Shown here one piece after another: positions 27,657 through 34,561 of a DNA stretch of 64,000 nt (within the stretch, counting starts at the first letter, position 1; every line of letters starts with the position of its first letter). The stretch lies in assembly GCF_031846645.1 (NCBI RefSeq), contig NZ_JAVRHN010000001.1, positions 372,001 to 436,000 on the forward strand, read 5' to 3'. The translations under genes and the position numbers were made by a program. A model generated the notes under the pieces. It was not told the origin of the DNA. It made no database searches and was given only the letters and a program-made list of their open reading frames with translations. This DNA comes from Autumnicola psychrophila. Lineage in GTDB: Bacteria; Bacteroidota; Bacteroidia; Flavobacteriales; Flavobacteriaceae.

Positions 27657-28429
27657 AGATTATTTTAAGCTATGATGGAACTTTTACGGGATTTCTTACA
27701 TGTGTCTTTACCACGTATGAAGAAAAGCTTGAAGTGGTGGACATTCAACAGGAGCAAAGGGCAACAGAATTATTGTTCAGCCAACTTCAAAATATCATTA
27801 CAGATGAAGCTAAAGCCGCAAGGGTTGCTTTGGCTATAAAAGAAAGATGTTCAGCCGCCGGAAGAAGGAATCTCTACCGCGCATTCCTTAGTGAAGAACC
27901 AGGAATTGAGCTTACTATATTAAAATACCTGCAGTACGTTTTTAAAAGTAAGCATCAGATTGATTCCGATTATAGTAATCCACAAGTTTTGAAAATTGCT
28001 CAGACAGCTAAAAAGGTCGGCAGAGAAAAACATCGCATGGAGGCTTTTGTACGGTTTAAGCTGACTAAGGATCAAATATATTTTGCCTGTATTGAACCTG
28101 ATTTTAATGTTTTACCTCTTATCCAGGAACATTTTAAAAAAAGATATGCCGATCAAAAATGGATCATTTACGATATCACAAGGAAATATGGGTTATATTA
28201 TGACCTTCAGGAAGTTAACCACATAGCCTTACAATTTAACCAGGACATGAACATAAATGCCAGTAATAGCAAGGCTTTAGATCCTAAAGAGATAGAGTTT
28301 CAACAGTTGTGGCAACAATATTTTAAAAGTACCAACATTGTATCAAGAAAAAACACTAAGCTTCACCTCCAACATGTTCCCAGACGGTACTGGAAATATT
28401 TAAGTGAAAAGAGCCTATTGCATAATTAA
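27653..28429 (+). CDS. DUF4130 (TIGR03915) probable DNA-metabolism protein
   Basis: Partner of the preceding radical-SAM gene, translationally coupled through an ATGA overlap. Its 258 residues start MKIILSYDGTFTGFLTCVFT, the standard opening of DUF4130 proteins, and continue with LYRAFLSEEPGIELTILKYL, KVGREKHRMEAFVRFKL, FACIEPDFNVLPLIQEHF and FKSTNIVSRKNTKLHLQHVP near the end. In many bacteria this domain is fused to a uracil-DNA-glycosylase-like domain. Here the protein ends at the canonical ...RRYWKYLSEK and has no fused glycosylase, so a glycosylase, if needed, is encoded elsewhere. Confidence 0.88.
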   Translation: MKIILSYDGTFTGFLTCVFTTYEEKLEVVDIQQEQRATELLFSQLQNIITDEAKAARVALAIKERCSAAGRRNLYRAFLSEEPGIELTILKYLQYVFKSKHQIDSDYSNPQVLKIAQTAKKVGREKHRMEAFVRFKLTKDQIYFACIEPDFNVLPLIQEHFKKRYADQKWIIYDITRKYGLYYDLQEVNHIALQFNQDMNINASNSKALDPKEIEFQQLWQQYFKSTNIVSRKNTKLHLQHVPRRYWKYLSEKSLLHN

Positions 28430-28446
28430 AAAATAGTTTAAATTTG
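28418..28446 (+). promoter_or_regulatory. Promoter of the first small lipoprotein gene
   Basis: TTG at 28,418 and TAAATTTG at 28,439, spaced by 18 bp, match the flavobacterial promoter layout. It lies 30 bp before the start codon and overlaps the end of the DUF4130 gene. Confidence 0.6.
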
Positions 28447-28475
28447 TTGCTTCAACTAATTAAACAAATATTACA

Positions 28476-28691
28476 ATGAGAAAATTATTTTTATTATTCG
28501 CAGTAGCAACAATGTCTCTTTCTATTTATTCTTGTAGAGAAACTACAGAAGAAAATGTAGAAAACGATATGGAAGAAATTGGTAACGACATCGAAGAGTC
28601 TGCTGAAGAAGCTGGTGAAGACATCGAGAATGCTACCGAGGAAGCTGGTAACGAAGTAGAAGCAGAAGTAGAAGGAACTGACGAGATGTAA
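28476..28691 (+). CDS. Small acidic lipoprotein, helical
   Basis: A 71-residue lipoprotein: signal MRKLFLLFAVATMSLSIYSC with lipobox IYSC, then about 50 residues that are almost all Glu, Asp, Asn, Ala, Gly and Thr in heptad-like repeats (EEIGNDIEESAEEAGEDIEN). It is predicted to be an extended acidic helix or disordered tether on the membrane. There is no known domain. It is paired with a similar gene 75 bp downstream that shares the CRE-T-E opening after the lipid cysteine, so the two are paralogues. Function unknown. Confidence 0.75.
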   Translation: MRKLFLLFAVATMSLSIYSCRETTEENVENDMEEIGNDIEESAEEAGEDIENATEEAGNEVEAEVEGTDEM

Positions 28692-28715
28692 TCCTCGTTT
28701 GAACTAATATTTTCT

Positions 28716-28745
28716 AAAGCCATTCTGATATCGGAATGGCTTTTT
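28716..28745 (+). terminator. Intrinsic terminator after the first small lipoprotein
   Basis: AAAGCCATTC, an 8 nt loop, GAATGGCTTT and a T run form a clean hairpin 25 bp past the stop. The second lipoprotein gene must therefore rely on read-through or its own promoter. Confidence 0.85.
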
Positions 28746-28766
28746 ACTTTTAATAGAAACACAACA

Positions 28767-29000
28767 ATGAAAAAAGTATTTTTAGTTTTTATAGTGGCCG
28801 TGTCCTGCTTTTTATATTCCTGTCGTGAAAGTACTCAGGAGAAGACTGAAGAAGCGGTTGAAGCCATAGGTGAAGATATAGAAGAGAATACACGTGAAGC
28901 CGGACGTAAACTTAAAGAAGGCGCAGAGAAAATTGATAATAAAGTAGAAGAAGAACTTCAGGAACTGGAACGTGAAAATAACAAAACCGAAATCGAATGA
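28767..29000 (+). CDS. Small charged lipoprotein, paralogue of the preceding one
   Basis: 77 residues, signal MKKVFLVFIVAVSCFLYSC with lipobox LYSC, followed by CRESTQEKTEEAVEAIGEDI and a helical tail that, unlike its neighbour, alternates acidic with basic residues (RKLKEGAEKIDNKVEEELQE). The heptad spacing suggests an amphipathic or coiled-coil helix. It resembles entericidin-like or periplasmic stress lipoproteins only in general character. It ends 15 bp before the convergent polyprenyl synthase gene. Function unknown. Confidence 0.75.
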   Translation: MKKVFLVFIVAVSCFLYSCRESTQEKTEEAVEAIGEDIEENTREAGRKLKEGAEKIDNKVEEELQELERENNKTEIE

Positions 29001-29015
29001 AAGGCGTTGTTAACC

Positions 29016-29993
29016 TTACTTTTTCCGTTCTATTACGTAATTCACCATTAGCTCAAGTGAATCCCGGTAAGTGGAGGCTGGGTACTCCTCGAGAAGCAAT
29101 AATGCTTCCTGCTGGAATTCTGTCATCTTTTGTTCAGCATATTCCAGACCTCCGTTGGTTTTAACAAATTCAATAACTTCTTTTACCCGCTTTTTATCTT
29201 TATTGTGCCTTTTGACTGAATTGATGAGCCAGGATTTCTCTTTACTCGAGCAATTATTTAGGGTATAAATAAGAGGTAACGTCATCTTTTGCTCTTTAAT
29301 ATCTATCCCGGTAGGCTTACCAATTTGAGCTTCTCCATAATCGAATAAATCATCCTTAATCTGGAAAGCCATTCCTATAAGCTCCCCGAATCTGCGCATC
29401 TTAATCATATCGTCAGAATCAGGTTTTACAGAAGCAGCGCCAAGACTACAACAAGCTGCAATTAAAGTAGCTGTCTTCTGCCGAATAATTTCGTAATAAA
29501 CTTCTTCTGTAATATCTAATCGCCTTGCCTTTTCAATCTGCAATAATTCACCCTCACTCATCTCTCTTACCGCAACCGAAATTATCTTCAGAAGGTCAAA
29601 ATCATTATTATCGATAGACAACAGTAACCCTTTGGAGAGCAGGTAATCTCCAACTAAAACAGCAATTTTATTCTTCCACAACGCATTAATACTGAAAAAA
29701 CCCCGCCTTCGGTTAGAATCATCCACAACATCGTCGTGAACCAGTGTGGCGGTATGGATAAGTTCAATTACTGAAGCACCGCGATATGTCCGTTCGTTAA
29801 CAGTGCCGCCGGAAACCATCTTGGCTACGAGAAACACAAACATAGGCCGCATCTGCTTGCCTTTACGATTTACGATGTAATGGGTAATCCTGTTAAGAAG
29901 CGCTACATTTGAAGACATGGACTGAAAGAACTTTTTTTCAAAAAGTTCCATCTCCTTTTCCACCGGAAGTTTTATTTGGGAAATTACCTTCAT
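29016..29993 (-). CDS. Polyprenyl diphosphate synthase (octaprenyl type)
   Basis: Trans-prenyltransferase of 325 residues that builds the side chain of menaquinone or a similar long polyprenyl diphosphate. The first aspartate-rich motif is DDVVDD at residues 87-92, preceded by RKGKQMRPMFVFL, which binds isopentenyl diphosphate; the second is FQIKDDLFDYG. The C-terminal half has IKEQKMTLPLIYTLNN. The residues before the first Asp-rich motif are small (THTATLVH-like IHTATLVH), as in long-chain synthases. Chain length cannot be fixed from sequence. It is a monocistronic gene on the minus strand with a TATCTTTG box at 30,005-30,012. Confidence 0.9.
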   Translation of the reverse strand: MKVISQIKLPVEKEMELFEKKFFQSMSSNVALLNRITHYIVNRKGKQMRPMFVFLVAKMVSGGTVNERTYRGASVIELIHTATLVHDDVVDDSNRRRGFFSINALWKNKIAVLVGDYLLSKGLLLSIDNNDFDLLKIISVAVREMSEGELLQIEKARRLDITEEVYYEIIRQKTATLIAACCSLGAASVKPDSDDMIKMRRFGELIGMAFQIKDDLFDYGEAQIGKPTGIDIKEQKMTLPLIYTLNNCSSKEKSWLINSVKRHNKDKKRVKEVIEFVKTNGGLEYAEQKMTEFQQEALLLLEEYPASTYRDSLELMVNYVIERKK

Positions 29994-30004
29994 AAAGCAG
30001 TGAG

Positions 30005-30012
30005 CAAAGATA
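30005..30012 (-). promoter_or_regulatory. -7 promoter box of the polyprenyl synthase gene
   Basis: TATCTTTG on the minus strand, about 12 bp before the ATG at 29,993. No convincing TTG at -33. Confidence 0.4.
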
Positions 30013-30053
30013 ACTTTTTATGCGGAAATCCTACTGCTTTTAATCCCCGTAGA

Positions 30054-31097
30054 TTAAGCCGATTTATTTGCGAGTTGACCACAGGCTGCATCTATGTCCT
30101 TACCCCTGGAACGCCTTACGGTAACGGTAATTCCGTTTCTTTCGAGCATGTGCTGATACATGGTAGTAGCCTCAGCAGATGCTTGCTGGAAATGTCCGTC
30201 ATCTATAGGATTATATTCAATCAAATTTACCTTACAGGGAACCGCTTTACAGAAATCCACCAATGCCTGGGCCGCTACGCGATTATCATTAATATCTTTC
30301 CAAACGATATATTCATATGTAATTCTGCTCTTCGTCTTAGCGTACCAGTATTCCAAAGACTCTTTTAAGTCCTTCAGCGGAAAAGTTTCGTTAAAAGGCA
30401 TAATCTTCGTCCGCACCTCATCTATAGCCGAATGTAATGACACTGCAAGCTTTATCTTCGCTTCATCATCAGCAAGTTTTTTAATCATCTTTGGAACGCC
30501 AGAAGTTGAAATGGTAATTCTTTTAGGAGACATTCCCAGACCTTCTTTAGAAGTAATTTTCTCAACAGCTTTCATCACGTTGTTGTAATTCATCAAAGGC
30601 TCGCCCATTCCCATAAAAACAATGTTAGAAAGAGGTTTATCAAAATAAAGCCGGCTTTCGTTATCTATGGCTACTACCTGATCATAGATCTCATCCGGAT
30701 TAAGATTGCGCATTCGTTTTAACTTAGCCGTTGCACAAAACTGGCAATCAAGGCTACAACCAACTTGAGAAGAAACACAGGCAGTAGTACGTTTAGGCGT
30801 AGGAATAAGTACAGACTCTACAGTGAGGCTGTCGTGTAACTTTACGGCATTTTTAATCGTGCCATCGCTGCTGCGCTGCATCTGGTCTACCCGAATATGA
30901 TTAATAACAAAATTATTCTTCAGCATCTCACGGGTCTCTTTGGAAATGTTGGTCATTTCTTCAAAAGTATGCGCACTTTTGTTCCATAACCACTCATAAA
31001 CCTGGCTTCCTCTAAAGGATTTATCTCCCTGGGAGACAAAGAATTCCTGAAGTTGCTTTTTGGTTAAAGCCCGTATGTCTTTCTTTTCGTTTTTCAC
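30054..31097 (-). CDS. rlmN: 23S rRNA (A2503)-C2 / tRNA (A37)-C2 methyltransferase RlmN
   Basis: Radical-SAM methyltransferase that methylates C2 of A2503 in 23S rRNA and A37 of some tRNAs. The iron-sulfur motif is CSLDCQFC, preceded by TTACVSSQVG, and followed by NIVFMGMGEPLMNYNNV. The C-terminal cysteine that takes part in methyl transfer lies in KDIDAACGQL. I chose the GTG at 31,097, since the upstream codons overlap a -7 promoter box (TATTTTTG at 31,102-31,109). With that promoter the transcript would start at or within a base or two of the GTG, so the gene may be leaderless. Length 347 is typical. Confidence 0.92.
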   Translation of the reverse strand: MKNEKKDIRALTKKQLQEFFVSQGDKSFRGSQVYEWLWNKSAHTFEEMTNISKETREMLKNNFVINHIRVDQMQRSSDGTIKNAVKLHDSLTVESVLIPTPKRTTACVSSQVGCSLDCQFCATAKLKRMRNLNPDEIYDQVVAIDNESRLYFDKPLSNIVFMGMGEPLMNYNNVMKAVEKITSKEGLGMSPKRITISTSGVPKMIKKLADDEAKIKLAVSLHSAIDEVRTKIMPFNETFPLKDLKESLEYWYAKTKSRITYEYIVWKDINDNRVAAQALVDFCKAVPCKVNLIEYNPIDDGHFQQASAEATTMYQHMLERNGITVTVRRSRGKDIDAACGQLANKSA

Positions 31098-31101
31098 GCT
31101 G

Positions 31102-31109
31102 CAAAAATA
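31102..31109 (-). promoter_or_regulatory. -7 promoter box of rlmN
   Basis: TATTTTTG on the minus strand matches TAnnTTTG and lies 5 bp before the GTG start. It also forms the T-rich tail of the queA terminator hairpin, so the two signals overlap. Confidence 0.5.
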
Positions 31110-31110
31110 C

Positions 31111-31150
31111 AAAAGACCCCACAGGTTTCAGAAACCTGTGGGGTCTTTTT
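31111..31150 (-). terminator. Terminator of queA, a near-perfect palindrome
   Basis: AAAAGACCCCACAGGTTTC and GAAACCTGTGGGGTCTTTT form an uninterrupted 19 bp stem with a very short loop. It ends queA and could work in both directions. The core ACAGGTTT...AAACCTGT recurs at 49,717-49,797, so it is also a dispersed palindrome. Confidence 0.8.
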
Positions 31151-31169
31151 CAAATTATTATTTAAAACG

Positions 31170-32225
31170 CTATAAAATCAACATAGCATCTCCGTAAGTA
31201 TAGAATTTATATCCTTCCTTCACAGCCTCATCATAAGCTCTTTTCATGAAGTCGTGTCCTGCAAAAGCAGAAACCATCATTAAAAGCGTAGATTTTGGAG
31301 TATGGAAGTTAGTAATCATACAATTAGCAATACTAAAATCGTAAGGAGGGAAAATAAATTTATTGGTCCAGCCTCCAAACTCATTAAGTGTAAGGTTTGA
31401 AGAAACTGAGCTTTCCAAAGCTCTCATCACTGTTGTACCAACAGCACAAACTTTACGTCTTTCCGTTTTCGCCTTATTAATTGTTTCTACTGCCGGACCT
31501 TCAATAAAAGCTTCTTCGCTGTCCATTTTGTGCTTGGAAAGATCTTCCACTTCTACCGGACTAAAAGTTCCCAATCCAACATGAAGCGTAACTTCAGCAA
31601 AATCAATTCCTTTAATTTCAAGACGCTTTAACAGGTGCTTAGAAAAGTGTAATCCTGCAGTAGGTGCCGCAACAGCACCTTCCTTTTTCGCATATATCGT
31701 CTGGTAACGTTCCTCATCTGAAGCTTCTACCTCTCGTTTGATATACTTTGGAAGCGGAGTTTCCCCCAATTCATTCAATTTTTTTCTGAAGTCTATATAA
31801 GAACCGTCATACAAAAACCTTAATGTACGACCCCTGGAAGTTGTATTATCAATAACTTCTGCAACAAGACTTTCGTCATCGCCAAAGTATAACTTGTTCC
31901 CAATCCTAATTTTTCTTGCCGGGTCCACCAACACATCCCAAAGCTTGGTTTCAGGATTTAACTCCCTTAAAAGGAACACTTCGATCCTGGCTCCGGTTTT
32001 TTCCTTGTTTCCAAAAAGTCTTGCAGGAAACACTTTGGTATTGTTAAGTACCATTACATCCTGCGGATCAAAATACTCTATCAGGTCCTTAAATTGCCTG
32101 TGTTCAATAGTTTGATCCTTCCTGTTTAGCACCATTAGCTTTGCCTCATCCCTGTTTTCTGAAGGATATTCAGCCAAAAGTTCTTTTGGAAGTTCAAAAT
32201 TGAAGTGTGAAAGTTTCATTCCCAT
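31170..32225 (-). CDS. queA: S-adenosylmethionine:tRNA ribosyltransferase-isomerase QueA
   Basis: Transfers and rearranges the ribosyl group of S-adenosylmethionine onto 7-aminomethyl-7-deazaguanine at tRNA position 34 to give epoxyqueuosine, late in queuosine synthesis. Conserved stretches include FELPKELLAEYPSENRDEAK, VFPARLFGNK, AAPTAGLHFS, LHVGLGTFSPVE and the C-terminal NFHTPKSTLLMMVSAFAG. At 351 residues it is of family length. The start may be either of two ATGs six bases apart (MGMKLSHF). A promoter lies just upstream. No other queuosine gene is in the window. Confidence 0.94.
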   Translation of the reverse strand: MGMKLSHFNFELPKELLAEYPSENRDEAKLMVLNRKDQTIEHRQFKDLIEYFDPQDVMVLNNTKVFPARLFGNKEKTGARIEVFLLRELNPETKLWDVLVDPARKIRIGNKLYFGDDESLVAEVIDNTTSRGRTLRFLYDGSYIDFRKKLNELGETPLPKYIKREVEASDEERYQTIYAKKEGAVAAPTAGLHFSKHLLKRLEIKGIDFAEVTLHVGLGTFSPVEVEDLSKHKMDSEEAFIEGPAVETINKAKTERRKVCAVGTTVMRALESSVSSNLTLNEFGGWTNKFIFPPYDFSIANCMITNFHTPKSTLLMMVSAFAGHDFMKRAYDEAVKEGYKFYTYGDAMLIL

Positions 32226-32245
32226 AGTTGAATTTTTAAAGGGGG

Positions 32246-32277
32246 CAAATATACAACCTCAACATAGGGGTTGTCAA
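32246..32277 (-). promoter_or_regulatory. Promoter of queA
   Basis: On the minus strand TTG (32,275-32,277), 21 bp, then TATATTTG (32,246-32,253), about 20 bp before the start codon. This is a close match to the Bacteroidota consensus. Confidence 0.65.
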
Positions 32278-32730
32278 GTAAATAGCACTTTATTTAAAAA
32301 ATGATTTCTTCGGAAGGAAATAGTGCCGAAAATTGCCATTTTGAAGGCTATTCTTAAATTGAGACAGGAGACAGGAGACAAGAACCAGGATGCGTGATAA
32401 ACCATTACAACTTATGATTTTCAGCAGAAATTTGTGACAAAGATTCCATTTGAGATTTTACAACCTGCTCCTGAAAAATATAAAGGCCTAAAATCACCAT
32501 TTTTCAGCCTCTTCTTAATTTCCATTGTGAATAACAAAAGAACTTCAGGGTTTTTCTGAAGAACCAGTACCTACTCAAGGCCGATAATTGCCATTTTGTA
32601 GCGTTCATCTTAAACTGAACCATGAAACAGGAGGCAAGAATCACGATCCTAATAAAAAAACTTTCCGCGGAAGCATTTAAAAATTATTTGTGGATTCGTG
32701 GCGGGACTACAGGTCAAAAATTGGTAATTA
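32278..32730. repeat. 450 bp gap filled with dispersed repeat units
   Basis: No gene is visible. Two similar units start with GCCGAAAATTGCCATTTTG (32,326) and GCCGATAATTGCCATTTTG (32,580); each is followed by CTTAAAxTGA and a purine-rich run (gagacaggagacaggagaca, or gaaacaggaggcaagaatca). A third, weaker copy (cctaaaatcaccatttttca) is at 32,488. The first unit contains a tandem GAGACAG repeat at 32,361-32,380. The same core recurs at other intergenic sites of this window. Confidence 0.6.
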
Positions 32731-33957
32731 TCAACCTTCTCTTTGCACATCAAATCCCAGGCTTTCCAGATCTTCCCAAAAATCTGGATAGGATTTTGAA
32801 ACCACCATTGCATCTTCAACCCTAAACGGCACTTTAAGCGCCAGCGGTGCAAATGCCATTGCCATTCTATGATCGTTATAAGTCGCCACAGAAGCCCCTT
32901 CATTAAAAATTTTTACCGGATGCAATCTTAGACTGTCGTTCGTAATGTCCACTTTTGCCCCAAATTTTTCAATTTCGTTCTTTAAAGCGACTAATCTATC
33001 GGTTTCTTTGATCTTCAGCGTATGTAAACCGGTTAACTGACATTCAATTCCCAAAGCTAGACAGGTTACAGCAATCGTCTGGGCAATATCCGGCGAATTC
33101 TGAAGATCTTCAGCAATTCTCTTTGGCTTTTTACAGGGTTTTTTCTTCAGAATAATGGAATCATTCTCATATTCTGTTTCCACTCCCAGCTGACTATATA
33201 TTTCTGCCAAACACGAATCCCCCTGAAGGCTGGTTTTACGATAATTGGATAATTTTAGCTCTGCTTCATCACAAATGGCAGCGATACTGTAAAAATAAGA
33301 TGCTGAACTCCAGTCTGACTCGATATTGATCGTTTTTGAAGACAGGCTTTCTTCCGGTTCAATTTTTATTCTGTTATCCTTAAATTCACCCTTAATCCCA
33401 GCGTGGTGTAATATCTCCAGCGTCATGGAAATATATGGTGCGGAAGTAATTTGTCCATCCAGCCTGATCTGTAGTCCGTTAGGAAGTGAAGGTGCAATTA
33501 ACATTAACGCCGAAATGTACTGACTACTGATATTTGCCTGCACCACTACCTCATCTTTGCTAAGTTTTTTCCCTTTTATCCTTAGCGGGGGAAAACCCTG
33601 CTCCTTTTCATAAGAAATATCTGCTCCTATACTTTTAAGTGCCTCAACCAGTAGTTTAACTGGTCGCTCCTGCATGCGTGGACTTCCTGTAAGTACTACT
33701 TCCCTGCCCTCTTTAGCTGCAAAATACGCTGTTAAAAACCGCATGGCAGTACCTGCGTGATGTATATCTACGATCTCATCTTCAGACTGAAGCGCCTTCT
33801 TCATCACCTGGGTATCATCACTATTGGACAGATTTTTTACCTGCAGTGAAGGAAATAAAGATTGAAGAATAAGAAGCCTGTTGGATTCGCTTTTAGATCC
33901 GGTTATTTGTAATTTTCCAAAAAGTTTTTTTTCAGAATGTGATATTTTGATTTCCAT
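32731..33957 (-). CDS. aroA: 3-phosphoshikimate 1-carboxyvinyltransferase (EPSP synthase)
   Basis: Sixth step of the shikimate pathway, joining phosphoenolpyruvate to shikimate 3-phosphate. The 408-residue protein shows the double inverse-barrel motifs SKSESNRLLIL, HHAGTAMRFLTAYF, LTGSPRMQERPVKLLVEAL, LTGLHTLKIKETDRLVALKN and TYNDHRMAMAFAPLAL. It is shorter than the E. coli enzyme (427) but normal for Bacteroidota. It closes the long operon beginning at rsgA and lies 5 bp from the small membrane protein gene. The Phe/Tyr operon 7 kb away uses its pathway product. Confidence 0.94.
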   Translation of the reverse strand: MEIKISHSEKKLFGKLQITGSKSESNRLLILQSLFPSLQVKNLSNSDDTQVMKKALQSEDEIVDIHHAGTAMRFLTAYFAAKEGREVVLTGSPRMQERPVKLLVEALKSIGADISYEKEQGFPPLRIKGKKLSKDEVVVQANISSQYISALMLIAPSLPNGLQIRLDGQITSAPYISMTLEILHHAGIKGEFKDNRIKIEPEESLSSKTINIESDWSSASYFYSIAAICDEAELKLSNYRKTSLQGDSCLAEIYSQLGVETEYENDSIILKKKPCKKPKRIAEDLQNSPDIAQTIAVTCLALGIECQLTGLHTLKIKETDRLVALKNEIEKFGAKVDITNDSLRLHPVKIFNEGASVATYNDHRMAMAFAPLALKVPFRVEDAMVVSKSYPDFWEDLESLGFDVQREG

Positions 33958-33962
33958 ATAAT

Positions 33963-34232
33963 TCAGTTATTGGAATTTTCTTCTCGTTTTTCTTTTGATC
34001 TAAACTGGCCATAAGCAACTATAACTCCATAAAAAAGGGCGGCTCCAAGTTGGGCTAAAATATACCTTAGCAACTTGTCCCCGGCAATATGATCGTAGTA
34101 ATAATTTTCAAAAGCAAAACCACCATATTCAAAAAAGATTGAAACGAGATTGTAAAGAATGGCAAATATTAGCCCCAGAACAACTACAGACTTCCAATAT
34201 TTCCTTTGTGAGACAATGCTCTTAAACCCCAT
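33963..34232 (-). CDS. Small membrane protein, two transmembrane segments
   Basis: 89 residues with two hydrophobic stretches, about 15-35 (SVVVLGLIFAILYNLVSIFF) and 55-75 (LRYILAQLGAALFYGVIVAY), separated by a Tyr/Phe-rich loop (FAFENYYYDHI) and ending in a charged tail. I do not recognise a family; it looks like a conserved hypothetical membrane protein of Flavobacteriaceae. Its stop is immediately followed by aroA, and its start abuts the mazG-like stop, so it is translated from the same operon. Function unknown. Confidence 0.75.
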   Translation of the reverse strand: MGFKSIVSQRKYWKSVVVLGLIFAILYNLVSIFFEYGGFAFENYYYDHIAGDKLLRYILAQLGAALFYGVIVAYGQFRSKEKREENSNN

Positions 34233-34559
34233 TTACTTCAGCTTTTCATTATTATGATGCCTGTCATGATCCCGTTTTGTCTTCAAATCCAGTTTTTTAT
34301 CAAACGCTTTTTGAAGATCGACACCAGTTTGATTTGCAAGGCATAAAATTACAAAAACAACATCTGCCAATTCTTCTCCAAGGTCTTTATTTTTATCACT
34401 TTCTTTCTCACTTTGCTCTCCATAACGACGGGCAATAATCCTGGCAACCTCCCCAACTTCTTCGGTAAGTTGCGCCATATTTGTTAGCTCGTTGAAATAA
34501 CGCACTCCGTGTTCATTTATCCATTCGTCAACAGCTTTTTGAGCGTCCTGTATATTCAT
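34233..34559 (-). CDS. MazG-like nucleotide pyrophosphohydrolase
   Basis: All-alpha NTP pyrophosphohydrolase of 108 residues. The metal-binding acidic motifs are EEVGEVARIIARRYG and DLGEELADVVFVILCLAN, the EExxE...ExxD pattern of the MazG superfamily; the protein is the single-domain form rather than the two-domain MazG. Such enzymes hydrolyse nucleoside triphosphates to monophosphates and are thought to clear abnormal nucleotides. It lies 2 bp after the transglutaminase-like gene and its stop adjoins the next start, so it sits inside the rsgA-aroA operon. Confidence 0.88.
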   Translation of the reverse strand: MNIQDAQKAVDEWINEHGVRYFNELTNMAQLTEEVGEVARIIARRYGEQSEKESDKNKDLGEELADVVFVILCLANQTGVDLQKAFDKKLDLKTKRDHDRHHNNEKLK

Positions 34560-34561
34560 TT

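Noticed and set aside
32361..32384. Possible CRISPR or microsatellite because of the GAGACAG repeats
   Set aside because: Only three tandem copies without spacers; no cas genes anywhere in the window.
32622..32903. Short open frames in both strands near the 3' end of aroA
   Set aside because: They overlap the aroA coding end and the repeat-filled gap and show no protein features.
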